Source: Brachypodium distachyon (taxonomy: Eukaryota > Streptophyta > Magnoliopsida > Poales > Poaceae). From it: a DNA stretch of 64,000 nucleotides. Below, piece after piece: positions 10,667-31,185 of this stretch. How positions within the stretch are numbered: the stretch's first letter is position 1; the number at the start of each line of letters is the position of its first letter. Made by a program: the position numbers and the translations under genes. The stretch spans positions 43,299,355 through 43,363,354 of the forward strand of contig NC_016131.3 in the NCBI RefSeq assembly GCF_000005505.3, in the 5' to 3' direction. The notes beneath the pieces were generated by a model, which had not been told where the DNA came from, ran no database searches, and was given only the letters and a program-made list of their open reading frames with translations.

Positions 10667-12184
10667 CCTAGTTACTCCAAACCACTCTCTTCATTTAATA
10701 ACATGCCACACCATCAAATTGCTTAGTTGACACTACTTGTTACCATCTATGTTACTCCTATTATGAGCAGTCTAAGCAGAATTAGCAAACAACGCTCTAA
10801 ACCAATGGGTATATGCTAGCTTTGCCCATGTGTATGGTAGATTTTCCGGTCAAAATTTAGTTTAAATATTTATTTTCTTGACGCTTGTGGTGGAAGAAGA
10901 GCGTGACAAGCTCTCATAGTATAACCCATCACAAAATTTTGTACAACTATACCAAAATTTTCTTCCTAGGAACATCCTTCCTAAAAATTGTTTGAACAAT
11001 AGGCAAACATAATTGGTATAATGAGGTGAATTCAGTACATGTTTGCAAAAATTAGCCTTCTCCTCTCTTTGAATTTATGTTTGTGCAGGACTATATGGCC
11101 ATTTTGTCAAGCATGCTTATCTATTTTCCTAACCGTTTGATTAAATGGAAACTAGGTTCAAATATATAATGAAATTTTTGTTTACGAATATTATTTTTGC
11201 GACAATGCCACAAACTCGTATGAGTGCAAGGAGCCTAGGACACAATATATAAATGTTATAATTTCCAATTTTCCATCTCAACAGGGTCACACACAGAAGT
11301 AGCCAAAGTTTGAATGCCAAGGAGGAAAGCGAGCCATGATGTGTGAGGAGAGCATGATGGTAGCCAAAAAAAGACTTTGTCCTCCATACTCAGTCTGAAG
11401 TTTACATGAAACGGTTGAAAATATAACATTCTATCAATGTCCATGTTTCTGTTGTTCGTACCAACACACGTGTACTTTATTAGTTGTGCATCAATATAAG
11501 ACTTGCATACCCATAAAGAAAATAATAGACACACATAGACCAATACACATTCAAAAGACGTAATTTACACAAAATCTCATTAATTTGGCATAATTTTACG
11601 TAATTAATATGAAAACTATGGCGTAATTAATACAAAATTGTAACACATAAATATCATTAATATGGCATAAATTTGTGTCTATATTGGTTCATGGCCTATA
11701 TCAATACGCGCCTGGCTAAAAACGAGTAGTATACAATACATGCAAAAGTAGCAAACTGGTGATTCTAATGACTCCGTACCTAGCGGTGCGTGCAGAGGCT
11801 GCCACGTGGTGTTGGACACCTTATTAATATATTCCATTGATATATGGTATCATCAAACGCTATATGGTATTGATATTCATTGATACTCAAACTAGGGATG
11901 CGTGGGGGCCCTTGTATCGGAACCACGGATGCAGCCCACGTGGTGCAGAGGTTGCCACATGGTGTGGAGTATATGTACATTAGTTAGACTTCAAACTAGA
12001 GATGTGTGTGTGGGGGGGGGGGGGGGGGAGGGGCGGATATAGCGAGACTCATCAATGATATATGGTATTGGTATATGATATGTGAAAAAAATATTTATTG
12101 GTATCATATATATTTTTGAATTATAGTAGTACATGATATTGGCTCGTTTATCCCGTGGCAGCCTCTCCAAGCACAACTAGAAAC
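10667..12184. other. AT-rich intergenic DNA with a local duplication and a long G run
   Basis: No gene is supported. At 11791-11810 and 11944-11963 the motif GCAGAGGYTGCCACRTGGTG occurs twice, and each copy is followed about 100 and 30 bases later by a CAAACTAGRGATG motif (11890 and 11994 area), so a decayed duplication is likely. A run of about 18 G with one interruption lies near 12012-12031. The last bases, 12180-12184 (GAAAC), are the target duplication of the copia element. Confidence 0.45.
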
Positions 12185-12502
12185 TGTTGAGGAACCGATC
12201 GATGGGGGGGGGGGGGGGAGGGCCACCGATACGTGCACCTCCCTTCATCTCCCGTAGACTCGTTCCTCCACTTAACGTTAGTTGTGGGCTCTTATCCCCT
12301 ACCTATTGGGCCTATATAAAGGAGAGGAGGCATACCTTGTACGTACTGTTGAGATCAGAAATTAATAAAGAGCTCCTGTTCCTCTCTATTTCCTAGTGTT
12401 CATCTACTTTACTGTACTTCGTGATTGTGTGTGATCGACTCCTTCGACTACGATCTTGGTGTGCAAGCCCGGGACCGGCCAGCCGGCAGGAGTTGCACAA
12501 CA
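12185..12502 (+). repeat. 5' LTR of the copia element (318 bp)
   Basis: It starts TGTTGAGGAACC and ends GCACAACA. It contains a run of 15 G broken by nothing before AGGGCC (about 12202-12216), a TATA box TATATAAA at 12313-12320, and a polyadenylation-like AATAAAG at about 12364-12370. The 3' LTR lacks the TATA and AATAAAG part. Confidence 0.9.
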
Positions 12503-12520
12503 TGTTATCAGCACGAGCCT
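12503..12520 (+). promoter_or_regulatory. Primer-binding site of the copia element
   Basis: The sequence TGTTATCAGCACGAGCC follows the 5' LTR directly. It resembles the initiator methionine tRNA complement TGGTATCAGAGC used by plant copia elements, with several differences. Confidence 0.6.
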
Positions 12521-13857
12521 CTACCCCGAGCCTTCATCGAGTCTACCCCAAGATCTCGACAAAATCACGGAGGTATTGGATCTGAAATTTTATTGCAAAA
12601 ATGGATTCCTCTCTGCGTTACGATTCAGTTTTTTCGATTAGTTTCTTTTCGTTGTATTTCACCTCAAGATTGGATTTTCCTCACGGGTCGCTTGCTGATC
12701 AAGTCGCCGACACAATTGCCGATCAATCCCACCGCATGAGGGACTTGTTGACCAATTTTTAGGGGAGACGGCGCCACGCCGTCGAGCGTCGCACCGCCGG
12801 CTACCGCAGCCATGAATGGCAGTGAGCCGTGTCGCCCAATTTTCCCATCGCGAGCGCCACCCCCGCTGCTTCTGAGCGCGAGCACCACCCCTGCCAGTGC
12901 GCGAGCGCGCACCTCCCGTGCGCCGGCCGCCGCCGCCTCAGGAGCGCGCGGGCACGGACTGCCATCGTCGTCGCTGCCGGGCACGCGAACCGTCGCCGCC
13001 GTGCCGGGCACGGGCGTGAGCCGCCGCCGGCTGCTGCAGCCTCGAGAGCGACACGGGCCGCCAATGGAAGGCGCGCGCGGGCCGTTGCCGGGCACGCAGG
13101 CCGCCGTCGGCTGCCGGGGTCACAGGCGCGGCGCGCGCGGGCCGCCCCAGCCGCCTCATGTGCGCGTGCACCACCGCTGTGTACGCGCGAGTGCCGCCGT
13201 GTGCAGGCCGCGCTGCTTCGGGCATGGCTGGGCTGCCGCCGCCGCCGCTAGCCACCCTGCCGCTGCTGTGCAGCCGCTGCCCGGGGAAACCCTAGGGGCT
13301 GGCACGGCCGGCCTAGCTGGGCTGTGCGGGATGGGCCAGCTTCTGGGCTGAAAAAAAGGGGGGGGGGATGGGCTGGCGACCCGAAATGTATTTTGGGCCA
13401 GGAATTTTGTGTTTTAGCCCCGGAATTTTACCGTAGTTACGCACAAATGTTTGATGTGCTTCATTTTTGCGCGCAAGTCCCTGGAAGTGTCAGTTTTTGC
13501 TGAAACTGCACATTTATGCTCAAAATGGCTTCGGGAATGTGTTTCTGGGGCTAATTTTCACGTTTAGGAAATGTTTAACTTGGCATCTCTATGCACATGC
13601 TTGTATTAGCATGTTTTACCATTGTTGATTAATTGTAATTATGACTTATTGCTTTTAATCATTAAGTAAGACATGAACTCGCGTGTTTTAAATATTGGAA
13701 CATTGTCTTATTGAATACATTGTATCACCATCGCATTTGTGCAAGGGATTGCTGTTGTAATCTCATGGTTACTTGCAAAAATGCAGATGGACGGAATAAT
13801 CCATCGGGAATTTGACGCACTTCATTAGAGCGGCGCAAATGCCAGTGGAAGTGTGAT

Positions 13858-14133
13858 GTGGAGCTTTTCCTCGAGTCAAAGGGACTCCTAGGGGCGGTCG
13901 GTCACTCGACCCACGAGGTCACTACCACCACGCTTGAGGAAAATGATGAGGTGCTGCAGTTCCTGTGGTGCCATCTCTGCAACATTCTCGAGGAAGAGTA
14001 TATGGCTGAGACTAGCGCAATGGCTCTTTGGACTGCCCTGAGGGAGCGGTTCGAGGAGGACCAACTCGCCAACTTCCAAAGCGAGGTACCCATGTTACCC
14101 ATTGTGGGGCCTTCTATGGCGCCATATGAGTAG
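13858..14133 (+). pseudogene. Copia gag remnant
   Basis: The frame carries LWTALRERFEEDQLANF, a stretch typical of the UBN2-type gag of copia elements (an LW..L...F pattern). The frame is broken shortly after and no zinc knuckle is visible. In the intact family gag builds the particle that packages the element RNA. This copy is too short and interrupted to function. Confidence 0.6.
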
Positions 14134-14423
14134 CGGGCAAGTCCAGGCTGAGCCTGATGGCGTGATTGCTGAAATGGCCTAGTCATTATTGTTCCCTTAA
14201 TGTTTTAGTTTATTCATTGATACAATTGGGTTGTAAGCTCTATGAGAGCAAACCATATTCTTTACAGCGATTGGATGACATATGGTTCATTCATTAGTTC
14301 CTTTTATTTAATACTGATGGCTTGTTATGTTCTGAAATATGTAATGCATTTACTTAATTATGTTGCTACATCCTCGCTTCATAAATTAATTAGATGCTAT
14401 ATTTTAGAACGCGTGGCGCTTGA

Positions 14424-15125
14424 ATGGAGGAAACGTGCCTTGTGGATAGTTGTAGCACAAACACCATCTTGAGAGAAACTCATTATTTCGAGTCCATTGA
14501 AAAGACTCCGGGGAGTATCATGACTATCGCAGGGGGTGAGTCAAAAATAGTAGGCTCTGGACAAGCTACTATCATACTCCCCATGGAAACAACTTTGCTC
14601 ATTGAGGAAGCATTATTGTACCCAGAGTCGACTCGAACTCTCTTGAGTTTTAAGGACATCCGCCCAAATGGCCTCCATGTGGAGACCGATGATGATAATG
14701 GCAAAGAGTGCATACTTATCACAAAGCGCGATGCCTACGGTAAGCATGTTGTTGAAAAATTCCCTTCATTCGGCATTGGGCTTTACTACACTAAGATTGT
14801 AGCGCCGCCCGTGTACACTACCTTAAAAACTATATTTAGAAGCTCTGAACTATTTTGCTTATGGCATGATAGATTAGACCACCCGGGTATTAGAATGATG
14901 AGAAATATAATTAACAACTCAAATGGGCATGGGGTGAATGTTAAAAATTTCCCAAATCATGATGATTTCGTGTGCTCGGCATGCGCGACGGGGAAATTAA
15001 TCATTCGACCATCACCATTGAAAGTGAGGGATGAAATCCCTGCGCATTTGGAACGCATCCAAGGGGATATATGTGGTCGGTTCAGCCCCTTTCGGGGCCG
15101 TTTTGATACTTCATGGTGCTCATAG
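14424..15125 (+). pseudogene. Copia pol part 1: protease and integrase zinc-binding region
   Basis: The start resembles the pepsin-like protease of copia pol, but where the family has D-S/T-G it reads DSCST, so the active-site glycine is lost. Downstream is the integrase HHCC zinc domain: LWHDRLDHPG (H-x4-H) followed by CSAC. The frame ends at 15125 and continues in another frame at 15113, a frameshift. Confidence 0.8.
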
Positions 15126-15811
15126 ACGCTTCGTCTAAATGGTCATGTGTTATCTTATTGTCTACACGGAACCATGCCTTTGCCAAGTTGATGTCGCAAA
15201 TCATACAAATGAGGAATAATTTCCCAGATCATCGTATAAAGTCTATTCGAATGGACAACGCTGAAGAATTTTTTTCAAAAGTGTTCGATGATTATTGTAA
15301 GGCACTTGGCATTAAGGTTGAGCACTCTGTACCGCATGTCCATACGCAAAATGGAACAGCGGAGGCATTGATTAAGAGAATTAAATTCATTGCCAGACCA
15401 CTCCTTCGGGGTTGTAATTTACCAACCACATGTTGGGGGCATGCAATGTTGCACGACACAAATCTCATCAACTATAGACCCAGGGCCTACAACATCCATT
15501 CACTTGTCCAACTAGCGCAAGGGTCGGCACCGAAAATTTCCCACCTTCTTAGGTTCGGTTGCCAGGTATATGTACCGATACCACCCCCTCGGCGATTAGG
15601 AATGGGACCGCTCCGTAAGTCGGGGATATACGTTGATTATGAGACTGTGTCCATAATTAGGTATCTGGACCCCATGACAGGAGACTGTCATACGGCCCGC
15701 TTTGCTGACTGCATTTTTGACGAGGATCTCTTCCCGACTTTAGGGGGAGGAAATCAACCTCTTGATGAGAAAAGTCGAGAAGTGAGACACATAGAGAAGT
15801 CCAAAAGATAA
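15113..15811 (+). pseudogene. Copia pol part 2: integrase core
   Basis: This frame carries the integrase catalytic core: an acidic residue in LIDASSKW, the second in RMDNAEEF, and the glutamate in QNGTAEALIKRI, so the D,D-35-E triad is still visible. The typical family sequence just after the last residue is changed (ALIKRIKFIARPLL). A stop follows at 15811. The integrase would insert the DNA copy into the genome; here it is not expressed as one polyprotein. Confidence 0.85.
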
Positions 15812-16081
15812 TAGATTTTCATGCTTTAGCGAATCAACTGCCTGATCACTTTAGTGACTTGAGAAGTGTGACAAAATCACATGTGCCTGCGCGCAATGTA
15901 CCAGAAAGGGTAGAGATACCCAAGGATCCTGTGGGTCTACCCGCTCGAGTCCAAAGACCTAAAAGGACGAGAAATCCGGTTCCTCAAATCCCAAGTACTC
16001 GGGGACGCCCGACGAAAAAGGATAAGGGGGATTTATCACACTTGGTTACTAAAAAAGCCCTGACAGAGTGAGGGGAGCCAA

Positions 16082-17098
16082 TTGAGACCTGGCACAAGTA
16101 CGGAATCTCCAGCGCAAGAAATTCCGGACTTTAACCTTCCAACAGTGGAAGCACCCAGCGGAGATGTGAGCGCACACATCGGCGCGGAAAAACTAAAGAA
16201 CCTCGCTCTAGGAATGGGAAATCCTGTGGAGATAGAGGATGCGCATGACACGCCCCATGACGAAATGGCCATAGATTATGTTAACATGGGAGAATCAATA
16301 AACCGAGCGACTGCTAATGTCGACATAAACTTTGCTAAGAAAATTGCCGCAATCATCGATCTTGACCCCGAGCCTAACTCGCTCGCTGATTGTAAGAAGA
16401 GGTCGGATTGGAAAGATTGGCAGAAGGCAATAGCTACCGAATTATTATTTCTGCACAAAAGAGAGGTTTTTGGACCTGTGTGTCGAACCCCTCCCCACGT
16501 ACGCCCTGTCGACTATAAGTGGGCATTTGTCCGCAAGAGAAATGAGAATAATGAGGTAGTACGGTACAAAGCAAGGTTAGTTGCTCAGGGGTTTACTCAA
16601 CGACCTGGGGTTTATTATGAGGAAACCTACTCCCCGGTCATGGATGGAATTACCTTTAGATATTTGATCTCAATGGTAGTCAATATGGACTTAAAAATGA
16701 AATTGATGGATGTTCTTACTGCTTACCTGTATGGTAACTTGGATTCAGACATTTATATGAGGATACCTGATGTTCTCCCGGTTCCGAACCAAGACAGAGC
16801 AAAAAGATGTCTATACAGTGTTCCACTCAGGAAGTCACTATATGGACTTAAACAGTCGGGTAGAATGTGTTATAATCGCCTGAGCGATTTTCTACATGAA
16901 AAGGGCTACACAAGCAAGGAAGATTGCCCATGTGTATTTATACGGCGATCCCAAGATGGATTCTGTATAATCTCGGTATACATAGATGATTTGAATATCA
17001 TCGGTACACCTAAGGATATCGAGGAAGCAAGTTCCTACTTGAAGTTGGAATTTGAGACGAAGAATTTGGGTAAAACCAAGTTCTGTCTAGGTTTGTAA
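16082..17098 (+). pseudogene. Copia pol part 3: reverse transcriptase
   Basis: The frame covers most of the RVT_2 domain: WKDWQKAIATE, YKARLVAQGFTQ, YSPVM, the DVLTAYLYGNL block, SLYGLKQSGRMCYNRL, and the catalytic YIDD in VYIDDLNIIG. The frame stops at 17098, just after FCLGL, and resumes in the same frame at 17153 after an in-frame stop. The upstream part (15859-16071 and the region to 16082) is a low-complexity linker with a further stop. Confidence 0.88.
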
Positions 17099-17152
17099 CT
17101 AGAACATTCCCATGATGGGATTCTAGTGCACTAGTCTACCTATACTCAAAAG

Positions 17153-17578
17153 GTGTTGGAAAGATTTGGATTTGACAAGGCATATCCTTCAAACACTCCC
17201 ATGATTGGGTGGTCATTACAGCAAGACAAGGACCCTTTCAGGCCGAAAGAAGAGGGGGAGGAAGTTCTGAGTTCGGAATTTCCTTACCTGAGTGCTATTG
17301 GAGCACTCATGTACCTCGCGAATTGTACACGGCCAGACATTGCGTTCGCCGTCAATTTGCTGGCTAGGTACAGCTCTGAACCTACCAAAAGGCATTGGAA
17401 AGGTGTTAAGGATGTCTTTCGGTATCTGCAAGGGACCAAAGATCTTGGGCTATTTTATAGAAAGAATCAAGACCTATCTTTGATAAGCTATGCCGATGCT
17501 GGGTATTTGTCGGACCCGCATACATCCAAGTCTCAGACTGGATATATTTTTCTATGTGGTGGAACTGTTGTTTCATGA
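17153..17578 (+). pseudogene. Copia pol part 4: connection and RNase H region
   Basis: It contains the block YLSAIGALMYLANCTRPDIAF, split here as elsewhere in copia elements, and the RNase H start LISYADAGYLSD. The last part of RNase H is in 17579-18010, where ENLADLFTKSLP is recognisable in another frame (17780-18010). Stops separate the pieces. This explains all ORFs from 17153 to 18010. Confidence 0.82.
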
Positions 17579-18198
17579 AAATCGTCAAAGCAAAGTCTCA
17601 TATCGACTTCGACGAACCACTCGGAAATCGTAGCACTATACGAGGCATCACGTGAGTGTGTATGGCTTCGACGGATGGTTCGCCACATTCAGCAGACCTG
17701 TGGGCTGAACATCATCTAGACCCCCACCATTATCTATGAAGATAATGCAGCTTGTGTTGCACAAGTACAAACGGGTTATGTGAAGAGTAATCTCACCAAT
17801 CATATAAATCCTAAGTTTTTCTATGCACATGAGTTGCAAAAGATGAACAAGGTAAAGGTCCTGCATACTAAGTCGTGTGAAAATCTTGCTGATTTGTTCA
17901 CCAAGTCACTACCGGCATACACCTTTGAAAGGTGTGTGCGTGGAATCGGTATGTTGAGACTTAATGAGATGCAAGGTTCAGAAGAAGATACTTCACATAC
18001 TCATCGATAAATCTTGATCATGGCGATCAAATACTCATCTTGGAGATTGAGCAGGTTGTACTCTTTTTCCCTCAGTGAGTTTTCTTGTGTTTCTCGCATG
18101 AGGTTTTTAACGAGGCAATCGTATCTTATGCGCTCTTTCTTCATGTGTTTTTCCCACTGGGTTTTTTCCGAGTTTTTGAGGCATATGGCATACGGATA

Positions 18199-18214
18199 AG
18201 TGCTCAAGGGGGAG
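18199..18214 (+). promoter_or_regulatory. Polypurine tract of the copia element
   Basis: AAGTGCTCAAGGGGGAG lies directly before the 3' LTR; its purine block AAGGGGGAG would prime plus-strand synthesis. Confidence 0.7.
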
Positions 18215-18464
18215 TGTTGAGGAACCGGTCGATGGGGGGGTGGGGGGGAGGGCCACCGATACGTGCGCCTCCCTCAATCTCCCGTAGACTCGTTCCTCCA
18301 CTTAACGTTAGTTGTGAGCTCTTATACCTAAAGAGTTTCTGTTCCTCTCTATTTCCTGTTGTTCATCTATTTTACTGTGCTTCGTGATTGTGTGTGATCA
18401 ACTCGTTCAATTACGATCTTGGTGTGCAACCCCGAACCGACCAGCCGGCAGAAGTTTCAAAACA
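18215..18464 (+). repeat. 3' LTR of the copia element (250 bp, internally deleted)
   Basis: It is colinear with the 5' LTR except for a deletion of roughly 70 bp after GAGCTCTTAT, which removes the TATA box and the AATAAAG signal. Outside the deletion the two LTRs differ at many sites, by eye roughly one in ten, which indicates an old insertion. Its last base is 234 bp from the DHAR start codon. Confidence 0.9.
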
Positions 18465-18698
18465 GAAAGAAGTTTCCGGCCAAAGTACATCAAAGAAACA
18501 AAACTGCTGGCCTCAGGAAAAAAAAAGGAAAAAAAAACTGCTGGTGAAAACAGCGGTTCAGAGCGCCATAGCCTACCGGTCGGGTATCTTGCTCTCGGGG
18601 CGGCCACGCAACGAAGCCGAAGATAAGCTTCAGCCCCCACTTCTCCTCCTAAACCTCAGGCCCTCAGCGCCGCGGCGACCGGTCCCGACGAGCTAGCC

Positions 18699-28712
<10,014 letters not shown>

Positions 28713-28803
28713 GTCACAATTATAAAGTCGTCCAGATAAACTGCGCTGCGTACACTCTGTTATTTGGCCTTAGCAGAAATCATAATTATGATAGGAAGCA
28801 TGG

Positions 28804-29142
28804 TAGAACCTCTTTGGATCCCCAAAATCTTAAAACACAGGAATAGGATGCTATGACATGTTGAATCCTACTTGGAATTGAAAACACAGGAATAAGTATT
28901 AGAAGTTGTTTGCTTGCACCACAAGAAAAATACAGGAATTTTGCATAGAGGTGAGTGTATGCCATAGTTGTCAAGACACAAAGGAATATTTCCAAGAGGT
29001 CTAACCTCTTGCTAGAATTCCTATAGGAATAGGGGGTAGGAAAGCAATCCATAGGAATTTTTGAGGATCCATTCCTTTGAACCTAGGAGTCTCTATAGGA
29101 AAATTGTCTATGGGATAAAATCCTTCAATTCAAACAGGCCTT
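28804..29142. mobile_element. Probable Tourist-like MITE just downstream of DHAR
   Basis: The right end is CAATTCAAACAGGCC, which reads GGCCTGTTTGAATTG in reverse, a typical Tourist terminus. A weaker counterpart, ACCTCTTTGGATCC, begins at about 28806. The target duplication is not clear. The element would lie in the 3' flank or 3' UTR of DHAR. Confidence 0.4.
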
Positions 29143-29562
29143 TAGTGACCTGGAAAGGTTACTCATACGTACACATATATTACATGAACCTACTGCAGTC
29201 TCGTCGGAGGTGACAAAGTACTAAATACGAGATGAAGTGCAAAAAGTTCCTTATTTACATTGATCCAGACCACAGGCTGTAGTGCTTGCTTTTCACATAA
29301 ACCATTCGATGAAATTTGGGTTCGTAAGCTACAAAAGATAGTCTAAGTATATGGGGTGCATGCAATTACCGATTTATATGCAATATTACTTTCTCTAGTT
29401 AAGAAAAGTCACTAGATATGTTGGTAAACTGATTGAGCTGATGGTGGGTCCCAGGAGGGTGAGTGTGATTCCTGTAGTTTTGTAATGCCAGATGTAAGCC
29501 TAACCGATTTAGGCTGCCTTTACTGACACTGTATGAAATGGAAGAACACTATTCTTGATTTA
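29143..29562. other. Intergenic sequence, no feature seen
   Basis: About 420 bp of AT-rich DNA. I see no ORF with a motif and no repeat ends. Confidence 0.5.
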
Positions 29563-29940
29563 CCACTGAAATTTATTCCAGTGCCGACATTGCCATTGAA
29601 AATTTCCTCGTTCCAGATGGGCAACCAAAATCTGTCCTAGTTCCCGATCTACCATTTCTATTAGTTGTCTGTTAAAAGACCATTTTTAACCTGTTACGAG
29701 TAAAAGATGTATGTTTCCCTTGCTCTTTCATATCCAAAGCACTAGGGACAACCACTAGAAAATGCTGAAACATACCTCTTCTACTTCTTAAAACACTAGT
29801 AGCAGAATGGTCTTTCAACTATTTCAATAAACGGTCAACTACTGAAAATGGTTAATCTGTAACCAGGACAAATTGTTACTCGCATATCCAGAGTGAGGAA
29901 AATTTCAATGACATATCCAGATCGGGGAAATATCCAGTGG
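29563..29940. repeat. Fold-back element 1 (arms about 150 bp)
   Basis: The left arm starts CCACTGAAATTTATTCC and, read inverted, the right arm starts CCACTGGATATTTCCCC. Both continue with CATTGAAAATTTCCTC / CATTGAAATTTTCCTC, then ATCTGTCCTAGTT / ATTTGTCCTGGTT, then AGTTGTCTGTTAAAAGACCAT / AGTTGAAAGACCAT. The inverted arms extend almost to the centre near 29760. There is no coding capacity; the structure would give a long imperfect hairpin RNA if transcribed. Confidence 0.75.
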
Positions 29941-30270
29941 AAACTCCATGGAAACCACATGCAGAAGTTTTTTTTAAATGCAGTGTATTGAGGAGCCGTG
30001 TCAGTGTGGCAATATAAACATGCAAAATTTGATGACCAAACTCAATCAATTTGGGAGATATGAATCAGAGAAACAGATAAATGAAACAGATAAATGAATA
30101 GTGACGAACAGTAAAATCACCGTTCATGCTGATTTTTTTTCCTAACTTCCAAACGTACTTGAGGTTGTACTTCAAACTTTACATGTTTGTAAAGCATTAC
30201 TTCGTCTAAAAATGGTATACGCTTAGAATTTTTGTAGAACTTCTACATGTGGTTTCCACGGAGTTTTCAC
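29937..30270. repeat. Fold-back element 2, overlapping the first
   Basis: The outer arms are GTGGAAACTCCATGGAAACC (from 29937) and the inverted copy ending at 30270 (GTGAAAACTCCGTGGAAACC), about 30 of 33 bases equal. Weaker inverted matches continue inward, for example ATAAACATGCAAAATTTGATG against ACAAACATGTAAAGTTTGAAG. The GTGG at 29937-29940 is shared with fold-back element 1. Confidence 0.7.
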
Positions 30271-31185
30271 CATAAAGGTTGTTTCGACCAGATATTTTGC
30301 CAGAACAGAACGGAACTAATTCTTATGTTACTGATTGTAACATAAATATTAGTGGCAAATCAAGAATTTTCTCAAAATGAATTAGGGAGCAAACTTCAAA
30401 ATAATTCTTATGTTACTGATGGTAAGAGAGCATCACAGCATGTCTGAACCATGTATGAGAATGATTCTTGAATTTTTTTTAAATTTTACTAGCTCATTTT
30501 ACTATTTGCTGCAGTTGTCACTTCGCATGAATGGAATGAGCTTACTAGGATAATTGACTCTGACTTATGCGTTGAGTAGATGTATGATTGATTAGAGCAT
30601 AGGGGAGTTATAATAGGGTTAACAACTAATTTTAATCTCCTCCACGTGAAGTCTCGTACAACGCTTAATAAGTGTGTGCACGTTTTATTCTTGGACGTTA
30701 CTGCATAACGGCGTGCCCCACGTATTCCTCCCGTACGGCGCATCCCACCAGCGCGACCGCACCCAGCCCGCTACCCATCCGATCGAAGCCGCGTGCAGCA
30801 GCCCAGCAGCCCACGGGAGGCATTCTCAGAAAAAAAGAAAAAACAGCCCACGCTGGGTTTTCTCACATCACGCGCGGGGGCAGGTGATCGTGCTACGCTG
30901 CTATCGCCGAGCCCCCAGCGTTCGATCTGTTGACTTCTTCTTTTTTCGTCCGTTGACTCGATCATTTCTTCCTACGTTTCGTAATTCTTGTCGAAATATT
31001 ACATGTATTTATGTGTCTATACGCTTTTTACGAATATATATATATATATATATTCATTTTTTTAGCAAATTTGGGACAAAAATTATCGAACGGAGGTAGT
31101 ATATTTTTGCCTGTTTGATCATCCACGTATGCTCCAACCTATACTAGTCGGTCCAATATTTGCTACGCACTTAATTGTGATTATT
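30271..31185. other. Intergenic sequence with a GC-rich patch
   Basis: 30271-30650 is AT-rich with a repeated phrase ATTCTTATGTTACTGATKGTA (about 30319 and 30401). 30700-30960 is GC- and CpG-rich without a recognisable gene; the ORF at 30674-31099 ends in a TA microsatellite (about 31036-31056). At 31088-31104 GAACGGAGGTAGTA looks like the right end of a Stowaway whose left end I did not find. Confidence 0.5.

Larger units (their letters stand above)
12185..18464 (+). mobile_element. Decayed Ty1/copia LTR retrotransposon, 6.3 kb
   Basis: The element is bounded by LTRs (12185-12502 and 18215-18464), each starting TGTTGAGGAACC and ending with ACA. The host target is duplicated as GAAAC (12180-12184) and GAAAG (18465-18469), 4 of 5 bases equal. 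A tRNA primer-binding-like site follows the 5' LTR and a purine-rich tract precedes the 3' LTR. The domain order protease, integrase, reverse transcriptase, RNase H is the copia order. Coding frames are broken by stops and frameshifts at several points, so the copy is inactive. The stretch at about 12770-13350 is GC-rich leader sequence without gag similarity that I can see. Confidence 0.92.
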
